Positions 7,221 to 14,334 of a DNA stretch of 24,160 bases are shown here, piece by piece (the stretch's first letter is position 1; every line of letters starts with the position of its first letter). The notes beneath the pieces were generated by a model that saw only the letters and a list, made by a program, of their open reading frames with translations, had not been told where the DNA came from and searched no databases. The DNA is from Dehalococcoidia bacterium (GTDB lineage: Bacteria; Chloroflexota; Dehalococcoidia; SAR202; UBA11138). The stretch lies in the NCBI GenBank assembly GCA_012270665.1, contig JAAXHY010000522.1, positions 1-24,160 of the forward strand, read 5' to 3'. The translations under genes were made by a program, and so were the position numbers.

Positions 7221-8060
7221 CTACCCGGCGACACCCTGCCAAATCAGGCGGATGCCCAGCAACAGAACCACGACCAGTAACATCCGCATTACCCAGGCGC
7301 CCTGGACGCGCCCTGAGAGCAGCGCGCCGACCTGACCTCCAATCACGAGGCCAGCGCCTATGAAGAGCAGCGTCGGGAACAGTTCTATGTGTCCCAGGTA
7401 ACCGTGAGTCAATGCGCCCGCGCTGCCGTAGATAGCGAGTGCGAATACCGATGACGCGGCTGCTATCCGAACTGGAAACCCGAAGGCCAGAACGAGCATG
7501 GGCGTCCTCAGGAAACCGCCGCCTATTCCGAAGAAGCTTGATATGAATCCGAGCGCGACGTTGAACGACGTGGCAAGAGCCTCGTTGAATTCGTAGCGGT
7601 ACTCCTGTCCGGAGGCCGTTTGTATGCGCCGTTCTCTGACGGTCGCGGATATGAGATGGCGCGGCTGATCTACCTGAACGTTGCCGGGAACACTGGGGCG
7701 AAGCGCGAGCTGGAGCGCGAGCAGAAGCAGGAGGACGCCGAACAGTGTCCTGAAAAGACCTGGCGCGACTGCTCCCACACCAAACGCGCCGATGACGGCT
7801 CCCGGCGCCGCCGCCGCCGCGAACAGTAGCGCGCTGCGGTAGTCAACCACCTTCATCCTGATGTAGATGAGGGCAACCAGGATGCTGTTTATCGCGATAG
7901 CCGCCAGCACAGTGCCCGCGACCACTTCCGGGTCTTCGGAGTCGAATGCCAGCAACAGCATCGGACTCAGGATGAATCCGCCGCCCGCTCCAACGAGAAC
8001 GCCGTAGGCGCCGGAGCCCACTCCCAACAGGGCCATCAGTATCCAGTCGAGGTATTCCAA
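7221..8060 (-). CDS. TauE/SafE-family membrane permease
   Basis: A 279-residue membrane protein with two homologous halves, each carrying the family motif: GVLVGAGGGFILSPMLLL near the N-terminus and SSFFGIGGGFLRTPMLVL near residue 180. About eight hydrophobic segments can be counted, with a polar loop of about 50 residues (VPGNVQVDQPRHLISATVRERR) between the halves. TauE/SafE proteins are putative exporters of sulfite, sulfoacetate or other small anions. It starts 14 bases after the aroKB stop, so it is probably the last gene of the yceD-to-aroKB transcription unit. A link to sulfotransfer or sulfonate metabolism elsewhere in the window is possible, but adjacency is the only support. Confidence 0.85.
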   Translation of the reverse strand: MEYLDWILMALLGVGSGAYGVLVGAGGGFILSPMLLLAFDSEDPEVVAGTVLAAIAINSILVALIYIRMKVVDYRSALLFAAAAAPGAVIGAFGVGAVAPGLFRTLFGVLLLLLALQLALRPSVPGNVQVDQPRHLISATVRERRIQTASGQEYRYEFNEALATSFNVALGFISSFFGIGGGFLRTPMLVLAFGFPVRIAAASSVFALAIYGSAGALTHGYLGHIELFPTLLFIGAGLVIGGQVGALLSGRVQGAWVMRMLLVVVLLLGIRLIWQGVAG

Positions 8061-8074
8061 CGGCCCTCCGCGCG

Positions 8075-9733
8075 TCAGTTCATCAGGTCATTCAATACCG
8101 ACTGCACCATGTCAGAGGGAACGTCATTTCGAGTGGTCGCGCTGCCTATGCCTTCCAGCAGAACCCAGCGTATCGAGCCGGAGGCGACCTTCTTGTCCGA
8201 GAGCATCGCCTCGGAAACGGCTTCAGGGTCAATGCCCCGGGCATCCAGTGGAAGGCCGTAGGTAGTGAGGATGGAACGCTGGCGTTCGACTTCGGAGTCG
8301 GACATCATACCCATATGACGGCCTATGCTCGCCGCGCCCATCATGCCGACGCTCACGGCCTCGCCGTGCAGATAGCTGTCGTATCTGGTGGCGGCCTCGA
8401 TTGCGTGACCTATGGTGTGCCCGTAATTGAGAAGCACGCGTATGCCGAGCGTCTCCTTCTCGTCCTGGGAGACGACATTGGCCTTCACCGCCATGCTTCG
8501 ACGTATGACGTCTGTGGCTACTTCGGGCTGCAAAGACTGAATCTCGTCGGGGAGGCTCTCGAATGTGTTCAGCAGGCCCTCGTCCATGATGAGGCCGTGC
8601 TTGATCGCTTCTGACCATCCAGACGCCAGTTCGCGCGGCGGCAGAGTCTGCAAAGTGGAAACGTCGGCAAGCACGAACTTGGGCTGGTAGAAAGCGCCGA
8701 CGAGGTTCTTGCCCTGTGGCAGATCAACCGCCGTCTTGCCGCCGATTGCGGAGTCCATCATTGCCAGGAGACTGGTCGGAACCTGGGCATAGGGTATCCC
8801 ACGCAAGTATGTGGCGGCCACGAATCCGGCAAGGTCTCCAACGACACCGCCGCCCACCGCGAGGATGAGGTGTCCGCGTTCAGCCTTCAGGGAGGCGAGC
8901 CAGTGGTAGATGTGCTGGGCGGTTTCCAGCGACTTGCTCTGCTCACCGGGCGGAATGAAGAAGAGGTGAGTGGGGATTCCTTCGATCTCCATCGCTCGCT
9001 GAGCGCGGCGCGCCTGGCTCTGCACATTGTTGTCCGAGATTATGTATGCGGCGGGCGGTTCCATCATGTGCAGGATACGCTCGCCGATTTCTTCTATGAT
9101 GTCCCAGCCCACCCAGAGAGGGTAGTCGCCGGAAGAAGCGCGTACCGTGGCGGCCAGATCGGGAGGTCCATGAGATGCAGTTTGGCTTTGCAAGCGAGCA
9201 TTCACCATTTCAAACCCCCGAATGACCTCCGCGGCCGCATCCTCTGGCGTAAGGACGTCGGTATGAACTGTCCAGTGGGCCAGAGTATAGTTGAATTGTC
9301 GGAGGGCCTTCAAGGAATGGACCCGTTCGCTGAGGTCGTCGGCCTCGAGCATGGGCCTTGTGGCTGCGTCATCATCCTGAGCGTGTTGTTCAGCGAGGCG
9401 CCGGAGTATAGTTTCTGGACGGGCTTCGAGCAATACGACGACCCCGTTGGCCTCCATGACTGCGCGGTTGCGCTCGTCCATGATGATGCCGCCGCCGGTG
9501 GATACCACCTGCCTCTCGGCGCGAGCGACTCGTTCGAGTGTCCTGCGCTCGATACGACGGAATTCATCCTCACCATACCGGCTGAAGATGTCTTCGATTG
9601 CCATTCCCTGAGACGCGACTATCTCATCGTCGGTGTCCACAAATGTCCATCCGAGAAGTCGCGCGGTCTCGCGCCCGATGGTAGTCTTTCCCGCGCCCGA
9701 GAATCCTGTGATGAAGACGTTGGATCTGGTCAG
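8075..9733 (-). CDS. aroKB: Fused shikimate kinase / 3-dehydroquinate synthase, apparent CTG start
   Basis: A 552-residue fusion for two shikimate-pathway steps. Residues 1-180 are shikimate kinase: Walker A GFSGAGKTT at 10-18, VDTDDE at 32-37 and GGG at 80-82 for shikimate binding, and R-P in the lid (ATRPMLEADD). Residues 200-552 are dehydroquinate synthase: PPGEQSKS, NAD-binding GGGVVGD at 294-300, IGGKTAVD, and zinc ligands E375 (SEAIKHG), H439 (LNYGHTIGH) and H456 (LHGEAV). The first ATG/GTG/TTG in frame is GTG at 9640, which would cut off the P-loop. A TAG closes the frame upstream, and the only near-cognate start before the P-loop is CTG at 9731-9733, with AGAGGG 8 bases before it. Initiation at CTG is inferred; a base error upstream is the alternative. 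Confidence 0.88.
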   Translation of the reverse strand: MTRSNVFITGFSGAGKTTIGRETARLLGWTFVDTDDEIVASQGMAIEDIFSRYGEDEFRRIERRTLERVARAERQVVSTGGGIIMDERNRAVMEANGVVVLLEARPETILRRLAEQHAQDDDAATRPMLEADDLSERVHSLKALRQFNYTLAHWTVHTDVLTPEDAAAEVIRGFEMVNARLQSQTASHGPPDLAATVRASSGDYPLWVGWDIIEEIGERILHMMEPPAAYIISDNNVQSQARRAQRAMEIEGIPTHLFFIPPGEQSKSLETAQHIYHWLASLKAERGHLILAVGGGVVGDLAGFVAATYLRGIPYAQVPTSLLAMMDSAIGGKTAVDLPQGKNLVGAFYQPKFVLADVSTLQTLPPRELASGWSEAIKHGLIMDEGLLNTFESLPDEIQSLQPEVATDVIRRSMAVKANVVSQDEKETLGIRVLLNYGHTIGHAIEAATRYDSYLHGEAVSVGMMGAASIGRHMGMMSDSEVERQRSILTTYGLPLDARGIDPEAVSEAMLSDKKVASGSIRWVLLEGIGSATTRNDVPSDMVQSVLNDLMN

Positions 9734-9765
9734 CGGACTAGCCCTCTAAGAAAGAATATGGAACA

Positions 9766-9787
9766 GACAGGCCGGAAGCGACCTGTC
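9766..9787 (-). terminator. Hairpin between acpP and aroKB
   Basis: Read on the minus strand, GACAGGTCG and CGGCCTGTC form a 9-bp stem (one G-U pair) with a CTTC tetraloop. A T-rich but interrupted tract (TGTTCCATATTCTTTCTT) follows. It suits a partial terminator that lets acpP be expressed above aroKB. Confidence 0.5.
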
Positions 9788-9820
9788 CAAATTGACGAAA
9801 GTGGAAGGCGTCTGGGGGTT

Positions 9821-10081
9821 CTAGGCGTCCGCTATGCCCTTGGCGGCAAGATAGTCCACAGCCTGCTGGACGGTCTGTATGTTCTCGGCGTCCTCGTCGG
9901 AGATTTCCAGCGTGATGCCGTTTGTGGAGAACTCTTCTTCGAATGCCATGATAAGTTCGACGAGATCAAGGGAATCCGCATTGAGGTCTTCGGTGAAGGA
10001 GGCTTCGAGCGCTACCTCGGACTCATCTACGCTTAGTTTTTCGGCTACAACTCCCTGTACCCGCTCCAGTATCGTTGCCAC
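9821..10081 (-). CDS. acpP: Acyl carrier protein
   Basis: An 86-residue acidic helical protein. The DSLDLVEL motif at 36-43 contains S37, the serine that carries 4'-phosphopantetheine. The second helix ([11 protein letters not shown]) and the C-terminal helix ([15 protein letters not shown]) are typical for bacterial AcpP. It carries growing acyl chains during fatty-acid synthesis in the cytoplasm and is the direct partner of FabD, encoded 2 kb upstream on the same strand. In the usual order, acpP is close to fabD; here nusB and a sulfotransferase gene lie between. Confidence 0.95.
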   Translation of the reverse strand: MATILERVQGVVAEKLSVDESEVALEASFTEDLNADSLDLVELIMAFEEEFSTNGITLEISDEDAENIQTVQQAVDYLAAKGIADA

Positions 10082-10138
10082 TGCTATACCTCCGTGTCAT
10101 CGGTTCCGTTTGATATTTGTTGTTAGTCTCGAATCCGC

Positions 10139-10316
10139 TCACTCACTATATGGAGCGTTGACCTCAGCCACTTCCCCAAGGGTCTTGTAATCCAGCCCCT
10201 CATGTTCCCTGAACAGGTTATAGGTCAGCGTCCAGCCGTCAAGATACGCCCCCCCCCCGTCTCTCCAATCCTCTCGGCGTCTTCGCGCGTTGTCTGTACG
10301 TCTCTTGCAGTCTCTC
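10139..10316 (-). pseudogene. C-terminal remnant of a DDE transposase, split by a G10 run
   Basis: Two frames together read as the end of an IS transposase. The upstream part, in frame with the sulfotransferase, is ERLQETYRQRAKTPRGLE (from about 10316). After the ten-base homopolymer, the other frame gives AYLDGWTLTYNLFREHEG and LDYKTLGEVAEVNAPY. This matches the pattern ER-x-x-T-x-x-x-R-x-K-x-x-RG and DGW-x-x-x-YN-x-x-R-x-H-x-x-L-x-x-KT-x-x-E-x-A from the last helices of IS6/IS240-like DDE transposases. The frame closes at TGA where a tryptophan would suit the family. The catalytic core and insertion-sequence ends are absent, so it is a fossil. Confidence 0.6.
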
Positions 10317-11378
10317 GGACTCGGGTGAGTTTGCGCAGTAGCCATATCGTACCAACTTCTCTGGATCTAGTCCGAAGTTCTCTGCCAGATAGTTTGTCCT
10401 TACACTCAGTTTGGCTCGCACGAGTTCGCGAGTTTCGGTGTCAGGGTATGCATATTCCAGGCTCACCCAAGTCATAAACGATATGTGTCGCCAAATCTTT
10501 AACAGAACAGGAAATCGTTTAAGCATGGTGTTGCGTACCCACCTCACCCATCTGAATCGAAGGCGCAGTATGTACCCTATCCCCTCACGTTTTCTACGTT
10601 TGATAGATAGCCCATCGCTGGAATAATGGCTGACGTTGTGACGGACTGCTCCAAACATCTGCTGGATCCTCCGTGGATCGTCCATGCCGAGGCAGTCGGC
10701 CAGTTGCCGGAAGTAACAGGCGGGGTCGTTTTGTATGTCCTCATAAAACAGAATCTTGATATTCGAGAAATGTTGCGATACCAATGGGAGGTAATGGTCA
10801 TAGAATAGGGGGTTCATACTAATCTCTTCAATACGCTGCAGGGAAAGCAGGTCGGTAATAACCTGGCTGAACTCGACCGGCTCTTGCCCCGGCCTGGGAG
10901 ACATGAAAAAGAATGGCGCATACAATCGGAGGAGCAACGTCGTGGGCTCACGGAGTGACAGCATCAGGGTCACATCGCAGTTCTCGAACAACTCCGCCAT
11001 GTTTGTCAGCATGGCTCTGATGTCAAAATGGCCTTGATAGGCGGCAGTATGGAATTTGATACCAAACCCGATAAGGTTCTCGTTACTGAGAACGTTCAGC
11101 TTTGATGGATGGAGCAACGCCTCGATCTTGCGGCGCTGTTCGGGGATTTCTTCTTGGCTTAATGGCCGATACATGAACGAGTAGCAACCATGATCCTCCA
11201 GGAGATCGTAGATGTCGAGGTCGTTTGCCCGACGGCCTAGTAAGTTTGCCCGACGACCCAGGAAGTTGATGCTGCCCTCTTCGTGAAGCGGCATCAAGAC
11301 ATTGTGCTGAAGTGAAGTCGTCGCAGTCTTCGGGAAGCCAATGTGCAATAGAAGTCTGTAGCGTTTGCTCGTATTCAT
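10239..11378 (-). CDS. PAPS-dependent sulfotransferase-like protein with a transposase-derived C-terminus
   Basis: A 379-residue ORF. HIGFPKTATTS at 12-22 is the 5'-phosphosulfate-binding loop of sulfotransferases, and SLREP with R143, followed by LLRLYAPFFF, fits the 3'-phosphate-binding motif. These enzymes move sulfate from PAPS to sugars or other hydroxyls; the acceptor is unknown. The last 25 or so residues do not belong to the family and look like transposase sequence that ends at a G10 run. Residues 37-52 hold a tandem duplication (LGRRAN twice). The gene is visibly less GC-rich than fabD and aroKB, has no clear Shine-Dalgarno site, and interrupts a housekeeping cluster, so horizontal acquisition is likely. 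The native C-terminus was probably near residue 350. Confidence 0.72.
   Translation of the reverse strand: MNTSKRYRLLLHIGFPKTATTSLQHNVLMPLHEEGSINFLGRRANLLGRRANDLDIYDLLEDHGCYSFMYRPLSQEEIPEQRRKIEALLHPSKLNVLSNENLIGFGIKFHTAAYQGHFDIRAMLTNMAELFENCDVTLMLSLREPTTLLLRLYAPFFFMSPRPGQEPVEFSQVITDLLSLQRIEEISMNPLFYDHYLPLVSQHFSNIKILFYEDIQNDPACYFRQLADCLGMDDPRRIQQMFGAVRHNVSHYSSDGLSIKRRKREGIGYILRLRFRWVRWVRNTMLKRFPVLLKIWRHISFMTWVSLEYAYPDTETRELVRAKLSVRTNYLAENFGLDPEKLVRYGYCANSPESERLQETYRQRAKTPRGLERRGGGVS
11223..11264 (-). repeat. 21-bp tandem duplication inside the sulfotransferase gene
   Basis: GTTTGCCCGACG followed by nine similar bases is present twice in tandem (11223-11243 and 11244-11264), differing at three positions. 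It is in frame and encodes a repeated seven-residue unit (LGRRANL / LGRRAND). It looks like a recent slippage or duplication event near the N-terminus. Confidence 0.7.
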
Positions 11379-11444
11379 CAGTTGAATCTTAAAGCGCCAA
11401 CGGATTTCGTGAGTAAGATCATATATAACTCCCTATCATAGCCA

Positions 11445-11930
11445 TCAACCACTACCAAGCGGAACCGTGTCATCAGAGATTGTTATTGGCGATGTCTGCT
11501 TCGAGAGTGAAGTCTCCATCACTGACCCGAGAACGCCATTGACGAACCTGGGGGAACTTTCAGAGCCGAAGACTTTGGCAAGCTCCACTGCCTCGTTGAT
11601 CGCGACCTTCGGTGGAGTATCGCTCCTCATAGTCATCTCATATATGGCCATCCTGAGCAAATTGCGGTCAATGACGGACATATGCGAGACGGGCCAGCTG
11701 GGAGCGAACTCGGTGATTATCTTATCCAACTCGTATATGTTTTCAAGGACCCCCTCAGTCATGCGCGTTAGGAACTCGTCGGCCGCCGGCGAGAATTCCT
11801 GGGACTCGCGCCTGTACGAAAGGACATCGTCCAATGTATGGGCTACGCAGTCCACTTCGGAGAGCGCCTGCAACACCGCGGCGCGCGTCAAACGCCTGGA
11901 ATTGGATACTCTGTTCTGAGTCTGAACCAT
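11445..11930 (-). CDS. nusB: Transcription antitermination factor NusB
   Basis: A 161-residue, all-helical protein with the NusB pattern: N-terminal RRLTRAAVLQALSEVD, then ILE-type helices and the signature SVIDRNLLRMAIYEM, followed by PPKVAINEAVELAKVFG and the C-terminal FVNGVLG helix. NusB binds boxA RNA with ribosomal protein S10 during rRNA transcription. The N-terminal half carries a somewhat longer segment than E. coli NusB, and the last 20 residues (polar, serine/threonine-rich) are an extension. It follows fabD on the same strand with an 84-base gap. Start at 11930 is the first ATG; the ribosome-binding site is weak. Confidence 0.93.
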   Translation of the reverse strand: MVQTQNRVSNSRRLTRAAVLQALSEVDCVAHTLDDVLSYRRESQEFSPAADEFLTRMTEGVLENIYELDKIITEFAPSWPVSHMSVIDRNLLRMAIYEMTMRSDTPPKVAINEAVELAKVFGSESSPRFVNGVLGSVMETSLSKQTSPITISDDTVPLGSG

Positions 11931-12014
11931 CTCTTGTGGTCTGGTTATCCGTGACTTGTATTCCGAAACGGGGTCATGCGCGCGCAGACTATACAGGCTG
12001 GGCCGCGTGAACCG

Positions 12015-12974
12015 CTAGTTTCTGCGCAGCTCGAGTATAGATTCCAGATCGGTGACGTTGGACGTCTTGGCGCGGCGATTGATGCGCTTTACCATACCAC
12101 TGAGGGCGCGGCCCGGCCCTATCTCCACGAAGCTGTTGATGCCGGATCCCACCATGTAGTCTATGGTGTCCTTCCACTGGACCGTGCCGCACACCTGGGA
12201 CAGAAGTTCCCGCTTTATGTCGGAGGCATCGGTCAGCGGCGCCCCGGTGCAGTTTGCGACGATGGGAACGCGGGCGTCCTGGAAGTCCATGCTTTCGATG
12301 GCGTTCATGATGCCCGCCCTCGCAGGCTCCATCAGGCCGGAGTGGAAGGCTCCGCCTACCCTGAGAGCGATGACCTTCTTGGCGCCGCGCGCTTCGCAGA
12401 GGTCCATGGCCCTGGCAATCGCCATTCGCTCGCCGCTGATGACTATCTGGTCACCTGTGTTCACATTGGAGATCCAGACGCCGGCCTCGCGAATGACTTC
12501 CTGGAGCGCCATCTGGTCGAGTCCGATCACGGCGGCCATGGTGCCCGGATTCTGGTCGCAGGCTTCCTGCATCAGCCGGCCTCTCTCCTGTACGAGCAGC
12601 GCGGTCTGGTCAACGCCAAGCGCCCCCGATACGGCGAGGGCGGTGTACTCGCCGAGGCTGTGCCCCGCCATGAAAATAGGCTGAGGCATGATGTCGGGAT
12701 CGAGCTCCTGTTCCATCGCGCTCATGCAGGCGAGGCTGACGGCCATTATGCCCGGCTGGGCGTTCACCGTCTGGCGAAGTTCGTCTTCGGGGCCCTCGAA
12801 CATAACCTTGGTCAGAGAGCGCCCGAGCGCGTCGTCAATCTGGTCGAATACGTCTTTGGCGGCCGAAGAATTGTCGTAGAGCTCTTTACCCATCCCGACA
12901 GCCTGCGCGCCCTGTCCCGGGAAGAGATATGCAACTTCGGGGCCACGGGCTTCTTTGTTGAACGTGAGTGTCAT
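12015..12974 (-). CDS. fabD: Malonyl-CoA:ACP transacylase
   Basis: A 319-residue FabD. The oxyanion-hole GQGAQ is at 20-24, the nucleophile S106 in GHSLGEY, R131 in QERGRLM, which binds the malonyl carboxylate, and H211 in AFHSGLM. It moves malonyl from CoA to the acyl carrier protein encoded downstream. The N-terminus has a short extension before VAYLFPGQGAQ. GGAG lies 8 bases before the ATG. It sits 57 bases after rpmF, the common bacterial yceD-rpmF-fab order, here without plsX and fabH between rpmF and fabD. Confidence 0.95.
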   Translation of the reverse strand: MTLTFNKEARGPEVAYLFPGQGAQAVGMGKELYDNSSAAKDVFDQIDDALGRSLTKVMFEGPEDELRQTVNAQPGIMAVSLACMSAMEQELDPDIMPQPIFMAGHSLGEYTALAVSGALGVDQTALLVQERGRLMQEACDQNPGTMAAVIGLDQMALQEVIREAGVWISNVNTGDQIVISGERMAIARAMDLCEARGAKKVIALRVGGAFHSGLMEPARAGIMNAIESMDFQDARVPIVANCTGAPLTDASDIKRELLSQVCGTVQWKDTIDYMVGSGINSFVEIGPGRALSGMVKRINRRAKTSNVTDLESILELRRN

Positions 12975-13031
12975 GTCAAAAACTCCATGTAGGGGGACTG
13001 TGAGTATGAAATTTCTGTACGGACAATCGGC

Positions 13032-13226
13032 CTAGAATATGTCTGAACTGGTTTCGGGGATTACTTCTCGCCCGTTGTAGTAGCCGCAGCTAGCGCAGAC
13101 CCTATGAGGGAGCCTCGCTCTCCGACATTGCGGGCACCGGGAGAGTGAGACGCTCTTGATCGCAAAGTGGGCGGAGCGTCCACCCTGTCGCTTCTTCGAA
13201 TGTTTCTTCTTCGGTAGTGGTGGCAT
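13032..13226 (-). CDS. rpmF: 50S ribosomal protein L32
   Basis: A 64-residue basic protein. The N-terminus PPLPKKKHSKKRQGGRSAH matches the lysine/arginine-rich start of L32. A zinc ribbon follows, with CPQC and CASC separated by 10 residues (RRARLPHRV plus flanks), then GYYNGREVI. It is part of the large ribosomal subunit. It begins 21 bases after the end of the DUF177 gene, the standard order, and is likely co-transcribed with it. Confidence 0.96.
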   Translation of the reverse strand: MPPLPKKKHSKKRQGGRSAHFAIKSVSLSRCPQCRRARLPHRVCASCGYYNGREVIPETSSDIF

Positions 13227-13247
13227 TTGTGGTTTCTCGTTTCGGTC

Positions 13248-13780
13248 CTAGTTCCTCTCAGGCGTTCCCGACATCAGTTCGAGGAGGGGCCCCCAGCGAG
13301 CGTCCAGAGGGGCCTCGCACGAGCAGTCGGTCAGATTCAGGTCCGCTCCACAGTCGGGACACAGTCCGGCGCAATGATGGTCGCACAGCGGCTTCATCGG
13401 CAGCGCCATGATTGTGTACTCTCTCACGGTGTCGGTAAGGTCGAGGATGTGATTTTCGTCAATTACACAGTAGTCCTTGACTTCATTGTCGGGAGGCGGC
13501 GCTTTGGCTCCGGTCAGGGGATTCAGCGTTGGAACGAATTCCTCCTCTATATCCAGGTGAATCGGATGGCTGTAAGGGGTAAGACAGCGTCCGCATTCAG
13601 AGTCTATCGCGGGTCCAGGGCCGCGCTCACCCATACACTCTTATTGGTCCTGAGAAGGCTCACCCTTCCCTGAATCCTAGCCTCGCGAATGTCCTCAGCA
13701 AGGCTGACAACCTCATCGAGAGAGTATTCGCGGCTAGAGCCGCTGGGCTGCATCAACAGTTGTGAAACGTTCAATTCCAT
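13248..13780 (-). CDS. yceD: DUF177/YceD family protein, frame broken by one base
   Basis: The gene is split between two frames. The first (start ATG 13780, CAGGGG 8 bases upstream) reads MELNVSQLLMQPSGSSREYS and continues to RIQGRVSLLRTNKSVWVSAA before a TAG at 13604. The second covers SECGRCLTPYSHPIHLDIEE and ends with the cysteine-rich LCPDCGADLN region at 13248. Together they are a complete DUF177 protein of about 176 residues, with the RVSLLRT strand, CGRCLTP and C-terminal cysteines all present. One extra base near 13607 would join them. Family members bear on 23S rRNA/ribosome assembly and sit before rpmF. Neither half has decayed, so a sequence error or a very recent mutation is more likely than an old pseudogene. 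Confidence 0.8.
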
Positions 13781-13829
13781 CTCAAACCCCTGAAGAATCA
13801 TTCAGGCGAGCCCAACCGCCAACCTCAGA

Positions 13830-13859
13830 ATTTTAGTGAACTTAGGGATATTGTGTCAA
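13830..13859 (-). promoter_or_regulatory. Sigma-70 promoter of the yceD-rpmF-fabD operon
   Basis: On the minus strand, a perfect TTGACA (13854-13859) and TAAAAT (13830-13835) are separated by 18 bases, 50 bases before the yceD start codon. It is the best promoter in the window. Confidence 0.7.
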
Positions 13860-13877
13860 GTTTCACATAGGAAAAGC

Positions 13878-13895
13878 GACAATTTCAGAAGTGGA
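13878..13895 (+). repeat. Direct repeat, left copy, bounding the 13.9-15.5 kb islet
   Basis: GACAATTTCAGAAGTGGA is identical to 15499-15516, in the same orientation. Extending left, 23 of 25 bases match. The two copies bracket a stretch with atypical ORFs, lying between the yceD promoter and the end of the isomerase gene. Confidence 0.65.
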
Positions 13896-13985
13896 GTTGC
13901 AGCAGTCGCGGGGTCTCGCCTTCCCTAGATTCCTGCCTTCGCGGGAATGATGGCTGACTGGACTTACGGCCTTCTGAAATCTTCT
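13878..13985. repeat. MITE-like short element with terminal inverted repeats
   Basis: ATTTCAGAAG at 13882-13891 is inverted as CTTCTGAAAT at 13972-13981. Between them lies an 8-bp hairpin, ATTCCTGC-CTTC-GCGGGAAT (13929-13948), of the kind found as dispersed palindromic units in many bacterial genomes. No coding sequence is inside. The left end includes the 18-bp sequence repeated at 15499. Confidence 0.45.
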
Positions 13986-14009
13986 AGAGGAATAGCGAGG
14001 AGGTGAAGT

Positions 14010-14312
14010 ATGGAGTACGATTTGATAGGGTTTTATGGTCAAGTTCACTGGTTGGGCCATCACAAGCGCGCTAGTTTACAGCGAGTTGCACACGGATTGC
14101 ATTCACCCCCCCAAGACGGCAAACAACGGACGCTCACCGTCCACCACCTGGACATGGACCCGTCCAATTGCAACGACTATAACTTGGTCGCGCTGTGCCA
14201 GGCGTGTCCCCTGCGCACCCAGTCCCGCTTCGACTTGCACCAGATATGCCTCGTCGGAACCGAGCCGGATTACCTGGACTGGAGCATTGAAGTGATGCTC
14301 AACCGCTGCTAG
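14010..14312 (+). CDS. Degenerate HNH-endonuclease-like small protein
   Basis: A 100-residue ORF with a strong ribosome-binding site (GAGGAGGTGA, 4-5 bases before the ATG). The segment LTVHHLDMDPSN and YNLVALCQACPLRTQSRF copies the beta-beta-alpha metal core of HNH nucleases: H45-H46, N58, and the CxxC pair at 63/66. Two oddities stand out. The position that should be the last histidine (usually ALCQxCHLR) is proline (P67), and the N-terminal cysteine pair normally present is missing. A run of seven C at 14106-14112 could mark a lost frame, since the other frame reads SELHTDCIHPP just before it. It is probably an inactive or decaying nuclease, the only plus-strand gene in the islet. Confidence 0.5.
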   Translation: MEYDLIGFYGQVHWLGHHKRASLQRVAHGLHSPPQDGKQRTLTVHHLDMDPSNCNDYNLVALCQACPLRTQSRFDLHQICLVGTEPDYLDWSIEVMLNRC

Positions 14313-14334
14313 GGGGACCTTTGCGAGAGGATAT

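Noticed and set aside
8870..10036. 388-codon open frame on the plus strand
   Set aside because: It is antisense to aroKB and acpP, which have full family motifs; the product shows no family pattern.
11976..12992. 338-codon open frame on the plus strand
   Set aside because: Antisense to fabD along its whole length. It is a GC-driven shadow frame with H/G/R-rich composition.
14035..14295. Second frame over the HNH region
   Set aside because: The product is T/S/R-rich and shows no motif past the C7 run; only its first part could belong to an older frame of the HNH gene.
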